64,000 nucleotides of DNA from Massilia varians (GCF_027923905.1 NZ_AP026966.1:4093001-4157000), one strand, 5' to 3'. Numbered from the stretch's first letter, positions 54,701 through 63,241 are shown. Made by a program: numbers and translations. The notes: generated from the sequence alone by a model not told the origin.

Positions 54701-55420
54701 ATGGAATTTGTTGCAAAGGCCTGGATAGGCGCACTTTTCCTCAGTACCGCGCTATCAGCGCAAGGGCAAACACAAGCTCCTCAGGCTGTACCCGCTTTCA
54801 AGAAGCTCGATTCTATGGAAGCAAGAGTTCAAGGCTGTGTTACCTGCCATGGCCAGCAGGGTGAGGGCACCGCTAATGGCTACTTTCCACGCATAGCAGG
54901 TAAGCCCGCTGGCTATCTCTACAACCAACTCATCGCGTTTCGCAACGGCACTCGTCACTATCCACCAATGAACTATTTAGTAGCGTATCTACCGGACGCC
55001 TACTTGAAGGAAATGGCGGAGCACTTCGCTGCTTTGCGTCCAGCATATCCTCCTCAGGAGCGCCCTGCTGTCAATTCTACAATGGCGCGTGGTGAAGCAT
55101 TAGTAGTAAAAGGTGATGCGAGCAAAGGTATTCCCGCATGCATTGCCTGTCACGGAAAGGCTCTTACAGGAATGGAGCCGGGTATACCTGGATTAGCTGG
55201 CTTACGTCCAGCCTATATCGCAGGACAACTTACCCGATGGAAAGTCGGAGAGCGCAAGGCTGCTGAGCCCGACTGTATGAAGCGTATCGCTAATCGTCTT
55301 AGTGATGAGGACATCTCTGCCGTAGCCGCTTACTTGGCTCACCAAACTCCTCCGACCACGACGTCGCCGGAACCCTCTAACCTAGTTCGAATGCCATTCG
55401 CTTGTGGCAGCCAACGGTAG
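54701..55420 (+). CDS. Dihaem cytochrome c (c4-like)
   Basis: 239 aa with a signal peptide (AWIGALFLSTALSAQGQT). Two haem c sites, CVTCH (about residue 47) and CIACH (about 147), each followed by a c4-type GKPAGYLYNQL or LRPAYIAGQL segment. It is periplasmic. It opens the oxidase operon and would pass electrons to the CuA subunit or receive them from the trihaem protein. Confidence 0.9.
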   Translation: MEFVAKAWIGALFLSTALSAQGQTQAPQAVPAFKKLDSMEARVQGCVTCHGQQGEGTANGYFPRIAGKPAGYLYNQLIAFRNGTRHYPPMNYLVAYLPDAYLKEMAEHFAALRPAYPPQERPAVNSTMARGEALVVKGDASKGIPACIACHGKALTGMEPGIPGLAGLRPAYIAGQLTRWKVGERKAAEPDCMKRIANRLSDEDISAVAAYLAHQTPPTTTSPEPSNLVRMPFACGSQR

Positions 55421-55426
55421 GTCTCT

Positions 55427-56713
55427 ATGCGTAAAAGTGCTCGAATCGCTCTCATATTAGGCGCTATCGGCCTCTCTGCAGCCGGCGCTCTTTACTTCCT
55501 TCGGCCAGGTACACTGCCGCAAAATACGGCTACGGCTCAGCTCGACGCATCAACTCAGCTCATCAACAAGGGCGAGTACCTTGCTAGGCTCGGTGACTGC
55601 ATAGCCTGCCACACCGAGCCCAACGGCCCTGCTTTCGCTGGCGGTAGGGCCATGCCTACTCCGTTTGGCGCACTCCACGTCCCCAACATCACACCTGATG
55701 ATGAAACAGGTATCGGGCTTTATACATCCGACGAATTTTATCGAGCAATGCATTCGGGTATAACGCGCGACGGGAAGATTATGTATCCCGCGATGCCGTA
55801 TCCGTCCTATACCCAAGTCACTCGAGCTGACTCGGATGCTATCTATGCCTACCTGATGTCGATTAATCCGGTTAAGAAGAAGAACCGGGAACACGAGCTT
55901 CGCTTCCCCTACAACAATCGTGAACTGCTCATCGGCTGGCGCACCTTGTACTTTAAGGAGGAAGAGTTCAAGTCCGACCCTAAGCAGACTGTCGAATGGA
56001 ACCGGGGAGCTTATTTGGTCAAGGGCCTTGGCCATTGCTCGATGTGTCATACCGCTGTAAACGCTCTAGGAGGCTCGTCTGAAGCAAAGGCATTTGAAGG
56101 CGGCATGATTCCAAACCAGAACTGGTACGCCCCTTCGCTAACGTCGAACAGAGAGGCAGGCCTAGGCAACTGGTCAATCAAGGAAATTACTGACCTTCTG
56201 CAGGGCGGTGTTTCTCACCGCGGTACCGTCTACGGTCCCATGGCTGAGGTTGTGTTCAACAGTCTTCAGTACATGACCGATGAAGACGCAAAAGCCATGG
56301 CTGTCTACCTGAAGGCACTCCCGCAAAAGGACAACTCACCACCTCCAACAAGCCAGGCGCGACTTGTCAATCCTGAGACGATGGAGCTGGGTAGGAAGGT
56401 GTATGTAGCCCAGTGTGCTATGTGCCATGGAACCGAGGGCAAGGGTCAGCCTCCGGACTATCCACTCCTAGCGAACAACCAATCAATCACGATGGAGTCG
56501 CCCGTCAACGCGATTCGTATAGTCTTGAACGGGGGGTATCCACCAGGGACCAAGAAAAATCCTCGTCCACATGGAATGCCGCCCTTCGCGCACATCTTGA
56601 ATGATGAGGAAGTCGCGGCTGTGACAACCTACATCCGTGTCGCTTGGGGTAACAGCGGTACACCAGTAAACGTGAAGCAGGTCAACGATTTGCGCACCCT
56701 GCTGCCTGAATGA
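55427..56713 (+). CDS. Trihaem membrane-anchored cytochrome c
   Basis: 428 aa. One N-terminal helix (IALILGAIGLSAAGALYFL) anchors a periplasmic part with three CxxCH sites: CIACH, CSMCH and CAMCH. The layout resembles the cytochrome subunit of membrane alcohol/gluconate dehydrogenases (GEYLARLGDCIACHT, FAGGRAMPTPFGALHVPNITPD). There is no dehydrogenase subunit beside it, so here it probably feeds the oxidase. It starts 6 bp after the dihaem gene. Confidence 0.9.
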   Translation: MRKSARIALILGAIGLSAAGALYFLRPGTLPQNTATAQLDASTQLINKGEYLARLGDCIACHTEPNGPAFAGGRAMPTPFGALHVPNITPDDETGIGLYTSDEFYRAMHSGITRDGKIMYPAMPYPSYTQVTRADSDAIYAYLMSINPVKKKNREHELRFPYNNRELLIGWRTLYFKEEEFKSDPKQTVEWNRGAYLVKGLGHCSMCHTAVNALGGSSEAKAFEGGMIPNQNWYAPSLTSNREAGLGNWSIKEITDLLQGGVSHRGTVYGPMAEVVFNSLQYMTDEDAKAMAVYLKALPQKDNSPPPTSQARLVNPETMELGRKVYVAQCAMCHGTEGKGQPPDYPLLANNQSITMESPVNAIRIVLNGGYPPGTKKNPRPHGMPPFAHILNDEEVAAVTTYIRVAWGNSGTPVNVKQVNDLRTLLPE

Positions 56714-56722
56714 GGAATGACT

Positions 56723-56893
56723 ATGCCTACGCCCGAAGAAAATGAACTTGAGCTAGAGAAGAGAATCGATGAGATTGTTAGCCGTGGCCCCTCGGGCGCC
56801 TTTGCGGTAGCTGGAGTTGCAACTGCCATAGTGGTAGCAATGTTCTTCGTCTTCTACTTCGTCGTTTATCTACCTCGAGGCACAGTGCAATGA
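56723..56893 (+). CDS. Small single-helix oxidase subunit (subunit IIa-like)
   Basis: 56 aa, MPTPEENELELEKRID at the start, then one membrane helix (FAVAGVATAIVVAMFFVFYFVVYL). It begins 9 bp after the trihaem gene and its TGA overlaps the ATG of subunit II. B-family oxidases have a one-helix subunit IIa in this place; the assignment rests on position and topology. Confidence 0.7.
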   Translation: MPTPEENELELEKRIDEIVSRGPSGAFAVAGVATAIVVAMFFVFYFVVYLPRGTVQ

Positions 56894-57477
56894 CGCCATC
56901 AAAACCGGTCGACCCGCATGGTGATAAACATCACGTATCCGAAGCTGTTGCTAACGCAGCCGAGCACCGCTGGGCCATCATTGTCCTGCTAATCATTGCG
57001 TCGCTGATAGCGATGATGGTGTTCACCGGCGTGCATTGGGCCTCTATGCCGCCCTCACGTGTAGAGACAGTTGATGTCAAAACTTTGCATTTGAGAGGTG
57101 AATTCGTCGAGAACAATCTCGGTACATCCATCGAAAAGGACGGACGTGTCATCGTCAGGCTTATTGCGCAGCAGTATTCCTTTGCTCCCCAGTGCATTGT
57201 CGTTCCAGCAGGGATTAAGGTTACCTTTCGCGGTACAAGTACAGACGCAATCCATGGCTTTGTGGTTGGGAAGACCAATGCAAACACCATGCTGATACCT
57301 GGCTTTGTATCTACCTTCACCACTTCGTTCCCTAAAGTGGGTGAGCAGCTGATGCCATGCCATGAGTACTGCGGCACTGGGCATGAAGCCATGTGGGCCA
57401 AGGTTCAAGTTATCTCTCCTGAAGAGTTCTTCGCCAAAGCAAAAGCGGCAGAAAGGTTGAGCTGTGTACCTCGCTAA
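56890..57477 (+). CDS. Cytochrome c oxidase subunit II (CuA), B-family
   Basis: 195 aa with one N-terminal helix (WAIIVLLIIASLIAMMVFTGV) and a periplasmic cupredoxin domain. The CuA ligands are complete: CHEYCGTGHEAMW holds both Cys, the His and the Met, and an upstream His is in DAIHGF. The short single-helix form fits ba3-type enzymes. It accepts electrons from cytochrome c and passes them to haem b of subunit I. Confidence 0.93.
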   Translation: MTPSKPVDPHGDKHHVSEAVANAAEHRWAIIVLLIIASLIAMMVFTGVHWASMPPSRVETVDVKTLHLRGEFVENNLGTSIEKDGRVIVRLIAQQYSFAPQCIVVPAGIKVTFRGTSTDAIHGFVVGKTNANTMLIPGFVSTFTTSFPKVGEQLMPCHEYCGTGHEAMWAKVQVISPEEFFAKAKAAERLSCVPR

Positions 57478-59080
57478 GAGACTAGTGTTAGCGCACTTCT
57501 GGGTCGCATTCATTGCCTTCTTCGCCGCTGTGCTCTTGGGCGAGTGGCAGATGTATGTCCGTAGTCCACTATCCCCTTGGGTGAACAATCCTGAGTATTA
57601 CTATCGCTCTGTGACTGGACACGGCACTGTCATGGGCTACGTCTTGCCGACCTTGGTTGCGATGGGCTTTGGTTACGCAATTACTGAGCTCTCTCTCAAG
57701 CGCCCCCTAATCGGCTTGCGCTGGGCGTGGGCAGGCTTCTGGCTGGTCATCGCTGGTACAGTGATGGCCGCAACGACAACTGCACTAGGCAAGTCGTCAA
57801 TCTTGTACACCTTCTATCCGCCGATGATTGGTAGCTCGTTCTACTACTTGGGCGTGGTCCTAGTGGTTGTTGGCTCGTGGATTTGGGTCGCGCTAATGTC
57901 CGTGAATCTGTACACCTGGAAGAAGGCGAACCCTGACGCTACTGTGCCGTTGGCCATGTACGGTAATGTGGCGGGCGCATACCTGTGGGCGTGGACGTCG
58001 GTTGGTGCCGCGATTGAAATTCTTGTACTAATCCTCCCGGCGTCGCTCGGATTTACTGACACTATCAACGCTGGCCTGGCTCGTGTGTTCTTCTCTTGGA
58101 CGCTACACGCCATTGTGTACTTCTGGCTCATGCCAGCGTACATCGCCTTCTATACGCTGTTCCCTCGAGCAATCGGCGGCCGGCTCTACAGCGATACGAT
58201 GGGACGAGTCGCTTTCGCCCTCTTCCTGGTTTTCTCGATGCCTATCGGTATCCACCATCTCTTCGCTGACCCGCAAGTCGGCGCCGGCTTCAAATTTGTG
58301 CACGCGGCGATGACCGCTATGGTGTCGATACCGACCCTTCTGACAGTCTTCACCATCGTGGCTTCCGCAGAGGTAGTTGGACGTCTCCGCGGAGGCAGGG
58401 GTCCGTTTGGCTGGGTAAAGGCCCTGCCTTGGGATAATCCAATGATGCTCGCTGTGACCTTTGCGTTCATCATGCTCGGCTTCGGCGGTGCCGGCGGCAT
58501 CATCAACATGAGCTATCAGCTCAACGAATCCATCCACAACACCCAATGGGTGACGGGCCACTTCCACCTGATTTTCGGTGGTGCCATCGTAATCATGTAT
58601 TTCATGGTGGCGTACGAGTTGTGGCCTCAACTACGCTCCTCCAGCGCTCTACCTATAAAACTCATCAGGATGCAGCTGTGGCTTTGGTTTATCGGCATGA
58701 TGATTCTTACGATGCCATGGCACCTCGTTGGCCTCTATGGCGCGCCCCGCAGGATGGCTTACTACGACTACACGCACCCGGCATTGGAGCCACAAGCGAT
58801 AACCGTAACCATCTCGACCTTCGGTGGCCTGCTACTTGTCATCTCTGCAGCCATGTTCCTGTTCATCTTGGCGCGAGCTAAGCCGCAATCTGCGCCGCTG
58901 CCTGAATTTGCATTCGCTAAGCCAGTACACCCTACCAAGCCTCCTGCTGTACTCAACAAGATGGGGCTGTGGGTTGCCATGATGATTGCTCTTACGGTTG
59001 TCAACTACGGCTACCCTATCGTACAGCTGGCGCTCATGCCAGACGCTTCAGTACCAATCATTCCAGTTGGAGAACGATGA
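57464..59080 (+). CDS. Cytochrome c oxidase subunit I, ba3-like (B-family haem-copper oxidase)
   Basis: 538 aa from a GTG at 57464, overlapping subunit II by 14 bp. Haem and CuB ligands are all visible: His in SVTGHGTVMGYV (low-spin haem), HAIVYFW (CuB His with the Tyr crosslink partner), GIHHLFADP (two CuB His) and VTGHFHLIFGG (both haem His). About 13-14 helices. The WTLHAIVYFWLMPAY sequence marks the B-family (ba3) rather than A-type aa3. It is the proton-pumping terminal oxidase core; such enzymes have high oxygen affinity in studied cases. No subunit III, Sco or haem A synthase genes accompany it. Confidence 0.95.
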   Translation: MYLAKRLVLAHFWVAFIAFFAAVLLGEWQMYVRSPLSPWVNNPEYYYRSVTGHGTVMGYVLPTLVAMGFGYAITELSLKRPLIGLRWAWAGFWLVIAGTVMAATTTALGKSSILYTFYPPMIGSSFYYLGVVLVVVGSWIWVALMSVNLYTWKKANPDATVPLAMYGNVAGAYLWAWTSVGAAIEILVLILPASLGFTDTINAGLARVFFSWTLHAIVYFWLMPAYIAFYTLFPRAIGGRLYSDTMGRVAFALFLVFSMPIGIHHLFADPQVGAGFKFVHAAMTAMVSIPTLLTVFTIVASAEVVGRLRGGRGPFGWVKALPWDNPMMLAVTFAFIMLGFGGAGGIINMSYQLNESIHNTQWVTGHFHLIFGGAIVIMYFMVAYELWPQLRSSSALPIKLIRMQLWLWFIGMMILTMPWHLVGLYGAPRRMAYYDYTHPALEPQAITVTISTFGGLLLVISAAMFLFILARAKPQSAPLPEFAFAKPVHPTKPPAVLNKMGLWVAMMIALTVVNYGYPIVQLALMPDASVPIIPVGER

Positions 59081-59886
59081 TGCGAGAACACGGCTTCTTT
59101 TCTCGGTCGAATCGATGGACTTGGGTAAGCGTAGGTGCCCTTGTGGTGGTTACGCTGTTATCCATACTTATTGGTTTTGGGTGGCTGCCCTCAGCCCAAG
59201 CTGACTTCCGAGCTCAGGGACTCTGGGATAGCATTTGCCGCGCAGCTGGCGTACCCAGCAAATGGATTGAAGAAGGCAATCAGAAGAAGGCTGTGGTTTC
59301 TACAAACGTAGTACTCGTGCCAGCAATGGCAAACCAGACCTCATCCGTCTCTATTGGCCGAGGCGCAACGCTTGCGTTGAGCTGCACGATGTGCCACGGC
59401 GCGCAGGGCATGAGTAGGTCTGACGCTCCGAACCTGGCTGGACAATACCCAGAGGTCGTGCAAAAGCAACTGCTCGACTACAAAAATGGACACAGGCAAC
59501 ACACGCTCATGGTTGCTCTCGCCAAAGGGCTCAGCAACCAGGATATAGCGGACCTAGGAGCCTATTATGCTAGTTTGCCCAAAGCACGTACGGCGCCGAC
59601 CACATATGATGAGTCCTTACCTGCACTTGTCCGTGTTGGAGACCCAATGCGCAACATCGCTCCCTGCATCTCATGCCATGGCGGTACGGACCAAAAGCTA
59701 GGGGCTCCGTGGCTCGAGGGAATGCCAAAAGAGTACCTCATACTTCAGCTAGAAGCCTTTAAGCAAGGTCATCGCCGCAACGACCCGCAGCAGCAGATGC
59801 GAAACGTAGTTCGACTTATGACTGCAGAAGAGATTAATGAAGTGTCGACGTTCTATGCGAGGAAAGCTGCTGTCGCAGGCCACTAA
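59077..59886 (+). CDS. Membrane-anchored dihaem cytochrome c
   Basis: 269 aa; the start may be the ATG at 59077 or 59080 (GGAGAAC just upstream). One N-terminal helix (WVSVGALVVVTLLSILIGF), then CTMCH (SCTMCHGAQG) and CISCH (PCISCHGGTD) in two c4-like lobes. It overlaps the stop of subunit I, so it is part of the oxidase operon and is probably a direct electron donor. It ends the cluster. Confidence 0.9.
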   Translation: MMREHGFFSRSNRWTWVSVGALVVVTLLSILIGFGWLPSAQADFRAQGLWDSICRAAGVPSKWIEEGNQKKAVVSTNVVLVPAMANQTSSVSIGRGATLALSCTMCHGAQGMSRSDAPNLAGQYPEVVQKQLLDYKNGHRQHTLMVALAKGLSNQDIADLGAYYASLPKARTAPTTYDESLPALVRVGDPMRNIAPCISCHGGTDQKLGAPWLEGMPKEYLILQLEAFKQGHRRNDPQQQMRNVVRLMTAEEINEVSTFYARKAAVAGH

Positions 59887-60148
59887 GTCGAGGTAGAGGG
59901 GGCCAAACACAACACAATGTGTGGTAGCTCTCACTCTCGGTTATCGCCTGCAGCAGGTTGCCAAGCAGATTCATGAGACTAAATGACCCAAGCCGGTTTA
60001 TTTAAGTTTGATGAGCATTCAATTGACACATACTGTTGTTCGTCCGTAAGATTAAATTTGGTGTATTTTTTAAGGGCGCCGTATCAGATGGTCGCCGTTT
60101 CACGTTACTGCCCAGCCGTGCTCGTATCCCACTCCACAGCGGCTTTTC
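59887..60148. other. Intergenic, convergent ends of oxidase operon and integrase 2
   Basis: 262 bp. No gene seen and no strong terminator hairpin recognised by eye. Confidence 0.3.
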
Positions 60149-61435
60149 TCATCGTTGTAGCTTCACCTCCTTCTTACGTTCCGGTCGCGACACTTGGCTA
60201 CGCACTGCGTGGATAAGACGGTCTGCACGCTTCTGCCTCGTGATATCCACTGGGCTACTAGTCGCTGGAGGGGGCAACTGGACTACTGGTGAACGGTGCT
60301 GCGTCCGGTCCATGACGTCGAGCACGTCCTGATTGACGAGATTGACGTAGACATCGGCCATGAATGTTGACTTATGACCCAGGACCTTCCTCAGTTGATG
60401 GCTATTGAAGCCACGACGCGCGAAGTCAGTTGCAGCGAGGTGTCGTAGGTCTCTGAACTGCAGTTTCGGCACGCCGGCCTTCACGCGTACGCCGTCCCAT
60501 GCCATGTCCACAGCATTAGCGCTAAGCGGAAAAACGTAACCAGAGTCATCCCGCGGCATTTGGCTGAACACCGTGACCGCGCGAACAGTGAGAGGAATCG
60601 CAACCTGGCCGCTTTTCGAAGGGACCGTCACGATGCGACCGTCGAGGTCGACCTGGTCCCAACGCATTGCCAGCAAACTTGCTCTACGCAGTGTTGTCTG
60701 CAAACTGATTTCGACGAGCGGCCAAAAATAAGGGTTGTCACATCCTGCGAGCGCGTTCCAAAGCGCCTTTCTCTGCTCCGTGGAAATAAACACGAACCGC
60801 ATCTCAGATTTGCCAAGCTTGATGCCTTTGCAAGGATTGTCAAACCCTTTCCAGTTCCACTCGCCGGCCGCCATATTGAACAAATGCTTGAGGAGCGCGA
60901 CCTCCTTCTGAATTGTGCTGTCGCTCAGCCCGTCTTGTTTCATATCGCTGACCAAACGTCGAATGTCCGCAGTGGAAATGACGCTGCAGCGCTTGCTGGC
61001 CAGCTCAGCAATGCGAGCATAAGTTTGCTCCCGAGCTGTGCGCCGTATCTCGTTGTGACGTTGGAAGGCGCTGGGCAGTTCGCGCAAAGGCCGCTCTATT
61101 AACGTAGAGCCCCCGGCCGCATTCGCAACGGACTTCAGCGGAGCACGTCCGGCCGCCTCTAGGTAGTGGTTGATGCGATTAAGTTCGCTGACAACACCGC
61201 CCTTGTTGACGGTGTAGAGCCCAGCATAATGGAACAAGGCGTCGGCCAGTGTCGCGACGGTGGGTCCGCCCAGTTCGGGTGCGCAAAGCGAATCCGCATT
61301 GGCCAACTGTTCGGCTATCCATTGGACCGCGTCATCGTACTTTTCAAAGTCCTTGGTCGGACGGGTGCGATTTGATAGCGTGACGGTAGCGCGCCACTTG
61401 TCGCGATACTTGAATGGTTTAGGTCCCTTAGCCAT
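60149..61435 (-). CDS. Tyrosine recombinase/integrase 2, probably catalyses island integration
   Basis: 428 aa from ATG 61435, with GGGAGGTCTCA upstream. N-terminal KYRDKWRATVTLSNRTRP, core-binding domain, then the catalytic Arg in QTTLRRASLLAMRW, box FRDLRHLAATDFA and LGHKSTFMADVYVNL with His and the nucleophile Tyr. All catalytic residues match integrase 1. It lies 300 bp from attR and reads away from it, the usual place of the integrase of a tRNA-site island. An arm-type site (61648) sits between gene and att. Confidence 0.93.
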   Translation of the reverse strand: MAKGPKPFKYRDKWRATVTLSNRTRPTKDFEKYDDAVQWIAEQLANADSLCAPELGGPTVATLADALFHYAGLYTVNKGGVVSELNRINHYLEAAGRAPLKSVANAAGGSTLIERPLRELPSAFQRHNEIRRTAREQTYARIAELASKRCSVISTADIRRLVSDMKQDGLSDSTIQKEVALLKHLFNMAAGEWNWKGFDNPCKGIKLGKSEMRFVFISTEQRKALWNALAGCDNPYFWPLVEISLQTTLRRASLLAMRWDQVDLDGRIVTVPSKSGQVAIPLTVRAVTVFSQMPRDDSGYVFPLSANAVDMAWDGVRVKAGVPKLQFRDLRHLAATDFARRGFNSHQLRKVLGHKSTFMADVYVNLVNQDVLDVMDRTQHRSPVVQLPPPATSSPVDITRQKRADRLIHAVRSQVSRPERKKEVKLQR

Positions 61436-61647
61436 TGAGACCTCCCGACGCTGCGCACGTTGGCGCATCCGTGGTATGGTTCAGTGATACATGATTCATG
61501 TCGTTTCCCTTATTTGTTTAAGGGACAACGAGGTTGAAAGACCCGGATGCCGACTACGGCACAGTACGCTTTCAACCCTAGCGCGAGGCGCCTACACGCA
61601 CGTGGCCGCAAGAAACCGCAGGAAAGCGTGTCTTGCGGGAAAAACGT

Positions 61648-61668
61648 GCGCTACCATTTGCGCTATCA
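61648..61668 (-). promoter_or_regulatory. Putative integrase arm-type site, right end
   Basis: TGATAGCGC and TGGTAGCGC in tandem with 3 nt between them (minus strand), 65 bp from attR. Mirrors the site at 21787. Confidence 0.5.
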
Positions 61669-61694
61669 AAACCACCAATTAGACCGTAAACGAC

Positions 61695-61718
61695 AAAGAC
61701 CTTCCGAAGAAGGCCTTT
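61695..61718 (-). terminator. Island-supplied terminator of tRNA-Asn 3
   Basis: Stem AAAGGCCTTC/GAAGGTCTTT (one G-T pair) with a TTCG loop, read on the minus strand, 19 bp after the tRNA 3' end. It replaces the original one left at 21591. Confidence 0.6.
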
Positions 61719-61732
61719 GTTTTCAACGCTTT

Positions 61733-61782
61733 ATTCTGGCTCCCCGACCTGGACTCGAACCAGGGACCTGCGGATTAACAGT
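61733..61782 (-). repeat. attR: 50-bp direct repeat inside tRNA-Asn 3
   Basis: Identical to attL 21622-21671. It covers the tRNA from the anticodon loop to CCA plus four bases beyond. Confidence 0.92.
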
Positions 61783-61812
61783 CCGTCGCTCTACCGACTG
61801 AGCTATCAGGGA
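61737..61812 (-). tRNA. tRNA-Asn(GUU), copy 3 (island target, rebuilt)
   Basis: 76 nt, identical to copies 1 and 2. The 5' part is chromosomal, the 3' 46 nt come with the island. TATAAT at 61825-61830. Confidence 0.97.
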
Positions 61813-61925
61813 ATTGATGACAGCATTATATGTTTGCGGTGACAACCTGTCAAATTCGACGCGTGTCGCGCAGCCACTTTTGCTGCTCTTCGGAAGCAAA
61901 CTGCGCCAACCGAAGAGCCGCGATT

Positions 61926-63137
61926 TTAAAGAACTTTCGCCACCGCGTCAACGACGCGGTCGAGATTGGTCGAGTTCAGGGCGGCGACGCAGATGCGGCC
62001 GGTGTCGACCGCATAGATCGACTGCTCGCGCAGCTTGCCGACCTGTTCCTTGGTCAGGCCCGAGTACGAGAACATGCCGACCTGCTCGCGCACGAACTCG
62101 AAGTCGTGGCCAGGGGCTTTTTCCTTGAGCTTCTCGACCATGAGGTTGCGCATTTCGCGGATGCGCACGCGCATGCCGGCCAGCTCCTCTTCCCACAACT
62201 GGCGCAGTTCCGGGGTCGACAGCACCATCGCCACCACCTTGGCCGTATGCGTCGGCGGGTTCGAATAGTTGGTGCGGATCACACGCTTCAGTTGCGACAG
62301 CACGCGTGCGGCTTCCTCGGCGCTGGTGGCCACGATCGACAGCGCGCCGGCGCGCTCGCCGTACAGCGAGAAGGATTTCGAGAACGAGTTCGACACCAGG
62401 AGCGGAATGCCGGTCTCGGCGAAGCGGCGCACCACGGCGCCGTCTTCCGCGATGCCGGCGCCGAAGCCCTGGTAGGCCATGTCGAGGAAAGGCACCAGGC
62501 CATTGTCGACCACGGCCGCGATCACCTGGCCCCACTGTTCCTGGCTCAGGTCGGCGCCGGTCGGGTTGTGGCAGCAGGCGTGCAGCACCACGATCGAGCC
62601 GCGCGGCATGGACGTCAAGGAAGCCAGCATGCCGTCGAAATTCACGCCGTGGGTGGCCGGGTCGTAATAGGTGTAGTTGTTGACGGCGAAGCCGGCGCTC
62701 TCGAACAGCGCGCGGTGGTTTTCCCAGCTCGGGTCGCTGATGTAGACGCTTGAGTCGGGCGCGAAGCGCTTGAGGAAATCGGCGCCCAGCTTGAGCGCGC
62801 CGGTGCCGCCCAGAGCTTGCACGGTGATCGCACGCTTCTCTTGAATAACAAGGCTGTCGGCCCCAAATACCAGGTCTTGCACGGCCCTGTCGTACGCCGC
62901 CAGTCCTTCGATCGGCAGATAGGTACGCGGCGCCGGCTGTTCCATCAGCTTCGCTTCCGCCTTTTGCACGCACTGCAGCAAAGGAACCTTGCCATTGTCG
63001 TCATAGTAGACACCCACCCCCAGGTTGATCTTGGCCGGGTTGGTGTCGGCGTTGAATGCTTCGGTAATGCCCAGGATCGGGTCGCGTGGCGCCATGTCGA
63101 TGGCGCCGAAGAGGCTGGCGGAGGCTGTGGAAGTCAT
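61926..63137 (-). CDS. Aromatic/aspartate aminotransferase (class I, PLP)
   Basis: I start it at ATG 63137 (MTSTASASLFGAIDMAPRDPIL); the open frame reaches further but the family begins here. 403 aa. Fold-type I aminotransferase of the AspC/TyrB subgroup: INLGVGVYYDDNGKVP, ACCHNPTGADLS, DMAYQGFGAG, PLP-Lys in SNSFSKSFSLYGERAG and the substrate Arg in SYSGLTKEQVGKLREQ to GRICVAALN. It transfers amino groups between aspartate or aromatic amino acids and 2-oxoglutarate. It is divergent from uvrB with 104 bp between. Confidence 0.93.
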   Translation of the reverse strand: MTSTASASLFGAIDMAPRDPILGITEAFNADTNPAKINLGVGVYYDDNGKVPLLQCVQKAEAKLMEQPAPRTYLPIEGLAAYDRAVQDLVFGADSLVIQEKRAITVQALGGTGALKLGADFLKRFAPDSSVYISDPSWENHRALFESAGFAVNNYTYYDPATHGVNFDGMLASLTSMPRGSIVVLHACCHNPTGADLSQEQWGQVIAAVVDNGLVPFLDMAYQGFGAGIAEDGAVVRRFAETGIPLLVSNSFSKSFSLYGERAGALSIVATSAEEAARVLSQLKRVIRTNYSNPPTHTAKVVAMVLSTPELRQLWEEELAGMRVRIREMRNLMVEKLKEKAPGHDFEFVREQVGMFSYSGLTKEQVGKLREQSIYAVDTGRICVAALNSTNLDRVVDAVAKVL

Positions 63138-63241
63138 CGTGATAAACTGAGTTGTCGGTGGGTTCGCAGCGGTTGTAAAAACATGGACGCCAGTGCTGCA
63201 CTGCGTCATGTGGACTCCCATTCTAGCAAAGGTCTGAAAGT

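Larger units (their letters stand above)
21672..61732. mobile_element. Integrated genomic island of about 40 kb at tRNA-Asn
   Basis: It is bounded by the 50-bp att repeats, has a tyrosine recombinase gene beside attR and is lower in GC than its flanks. It carries two recombinases, plasmid-type replication and partition genes, a decayed modification/restriction locus, lipoproteins, a two-component system, a cytochrome oxidase operon and seven insertion sequences. The tRNA is rebuilt by island-supplied sequence at attR. No conjugation or relaxase genes are visible, so transfer by itself looks unlikely. Confidence 0.88.

Noticed and set aside
51000..61000. Third copy of the tRNA-Asn att repeat inside the island
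   Set aside because: I searched by eye for the tRNA 3' words between the two integrases and found none, so a simple tandem of two elements cannot be shown.
21672..61732. Island as an integrative conjugative element or prophage
   Set aside because: I see no relaxase, type IV secretion, coupling protein, capsid, terminase or lysis genes; replication and partition genes alone do not support either label.
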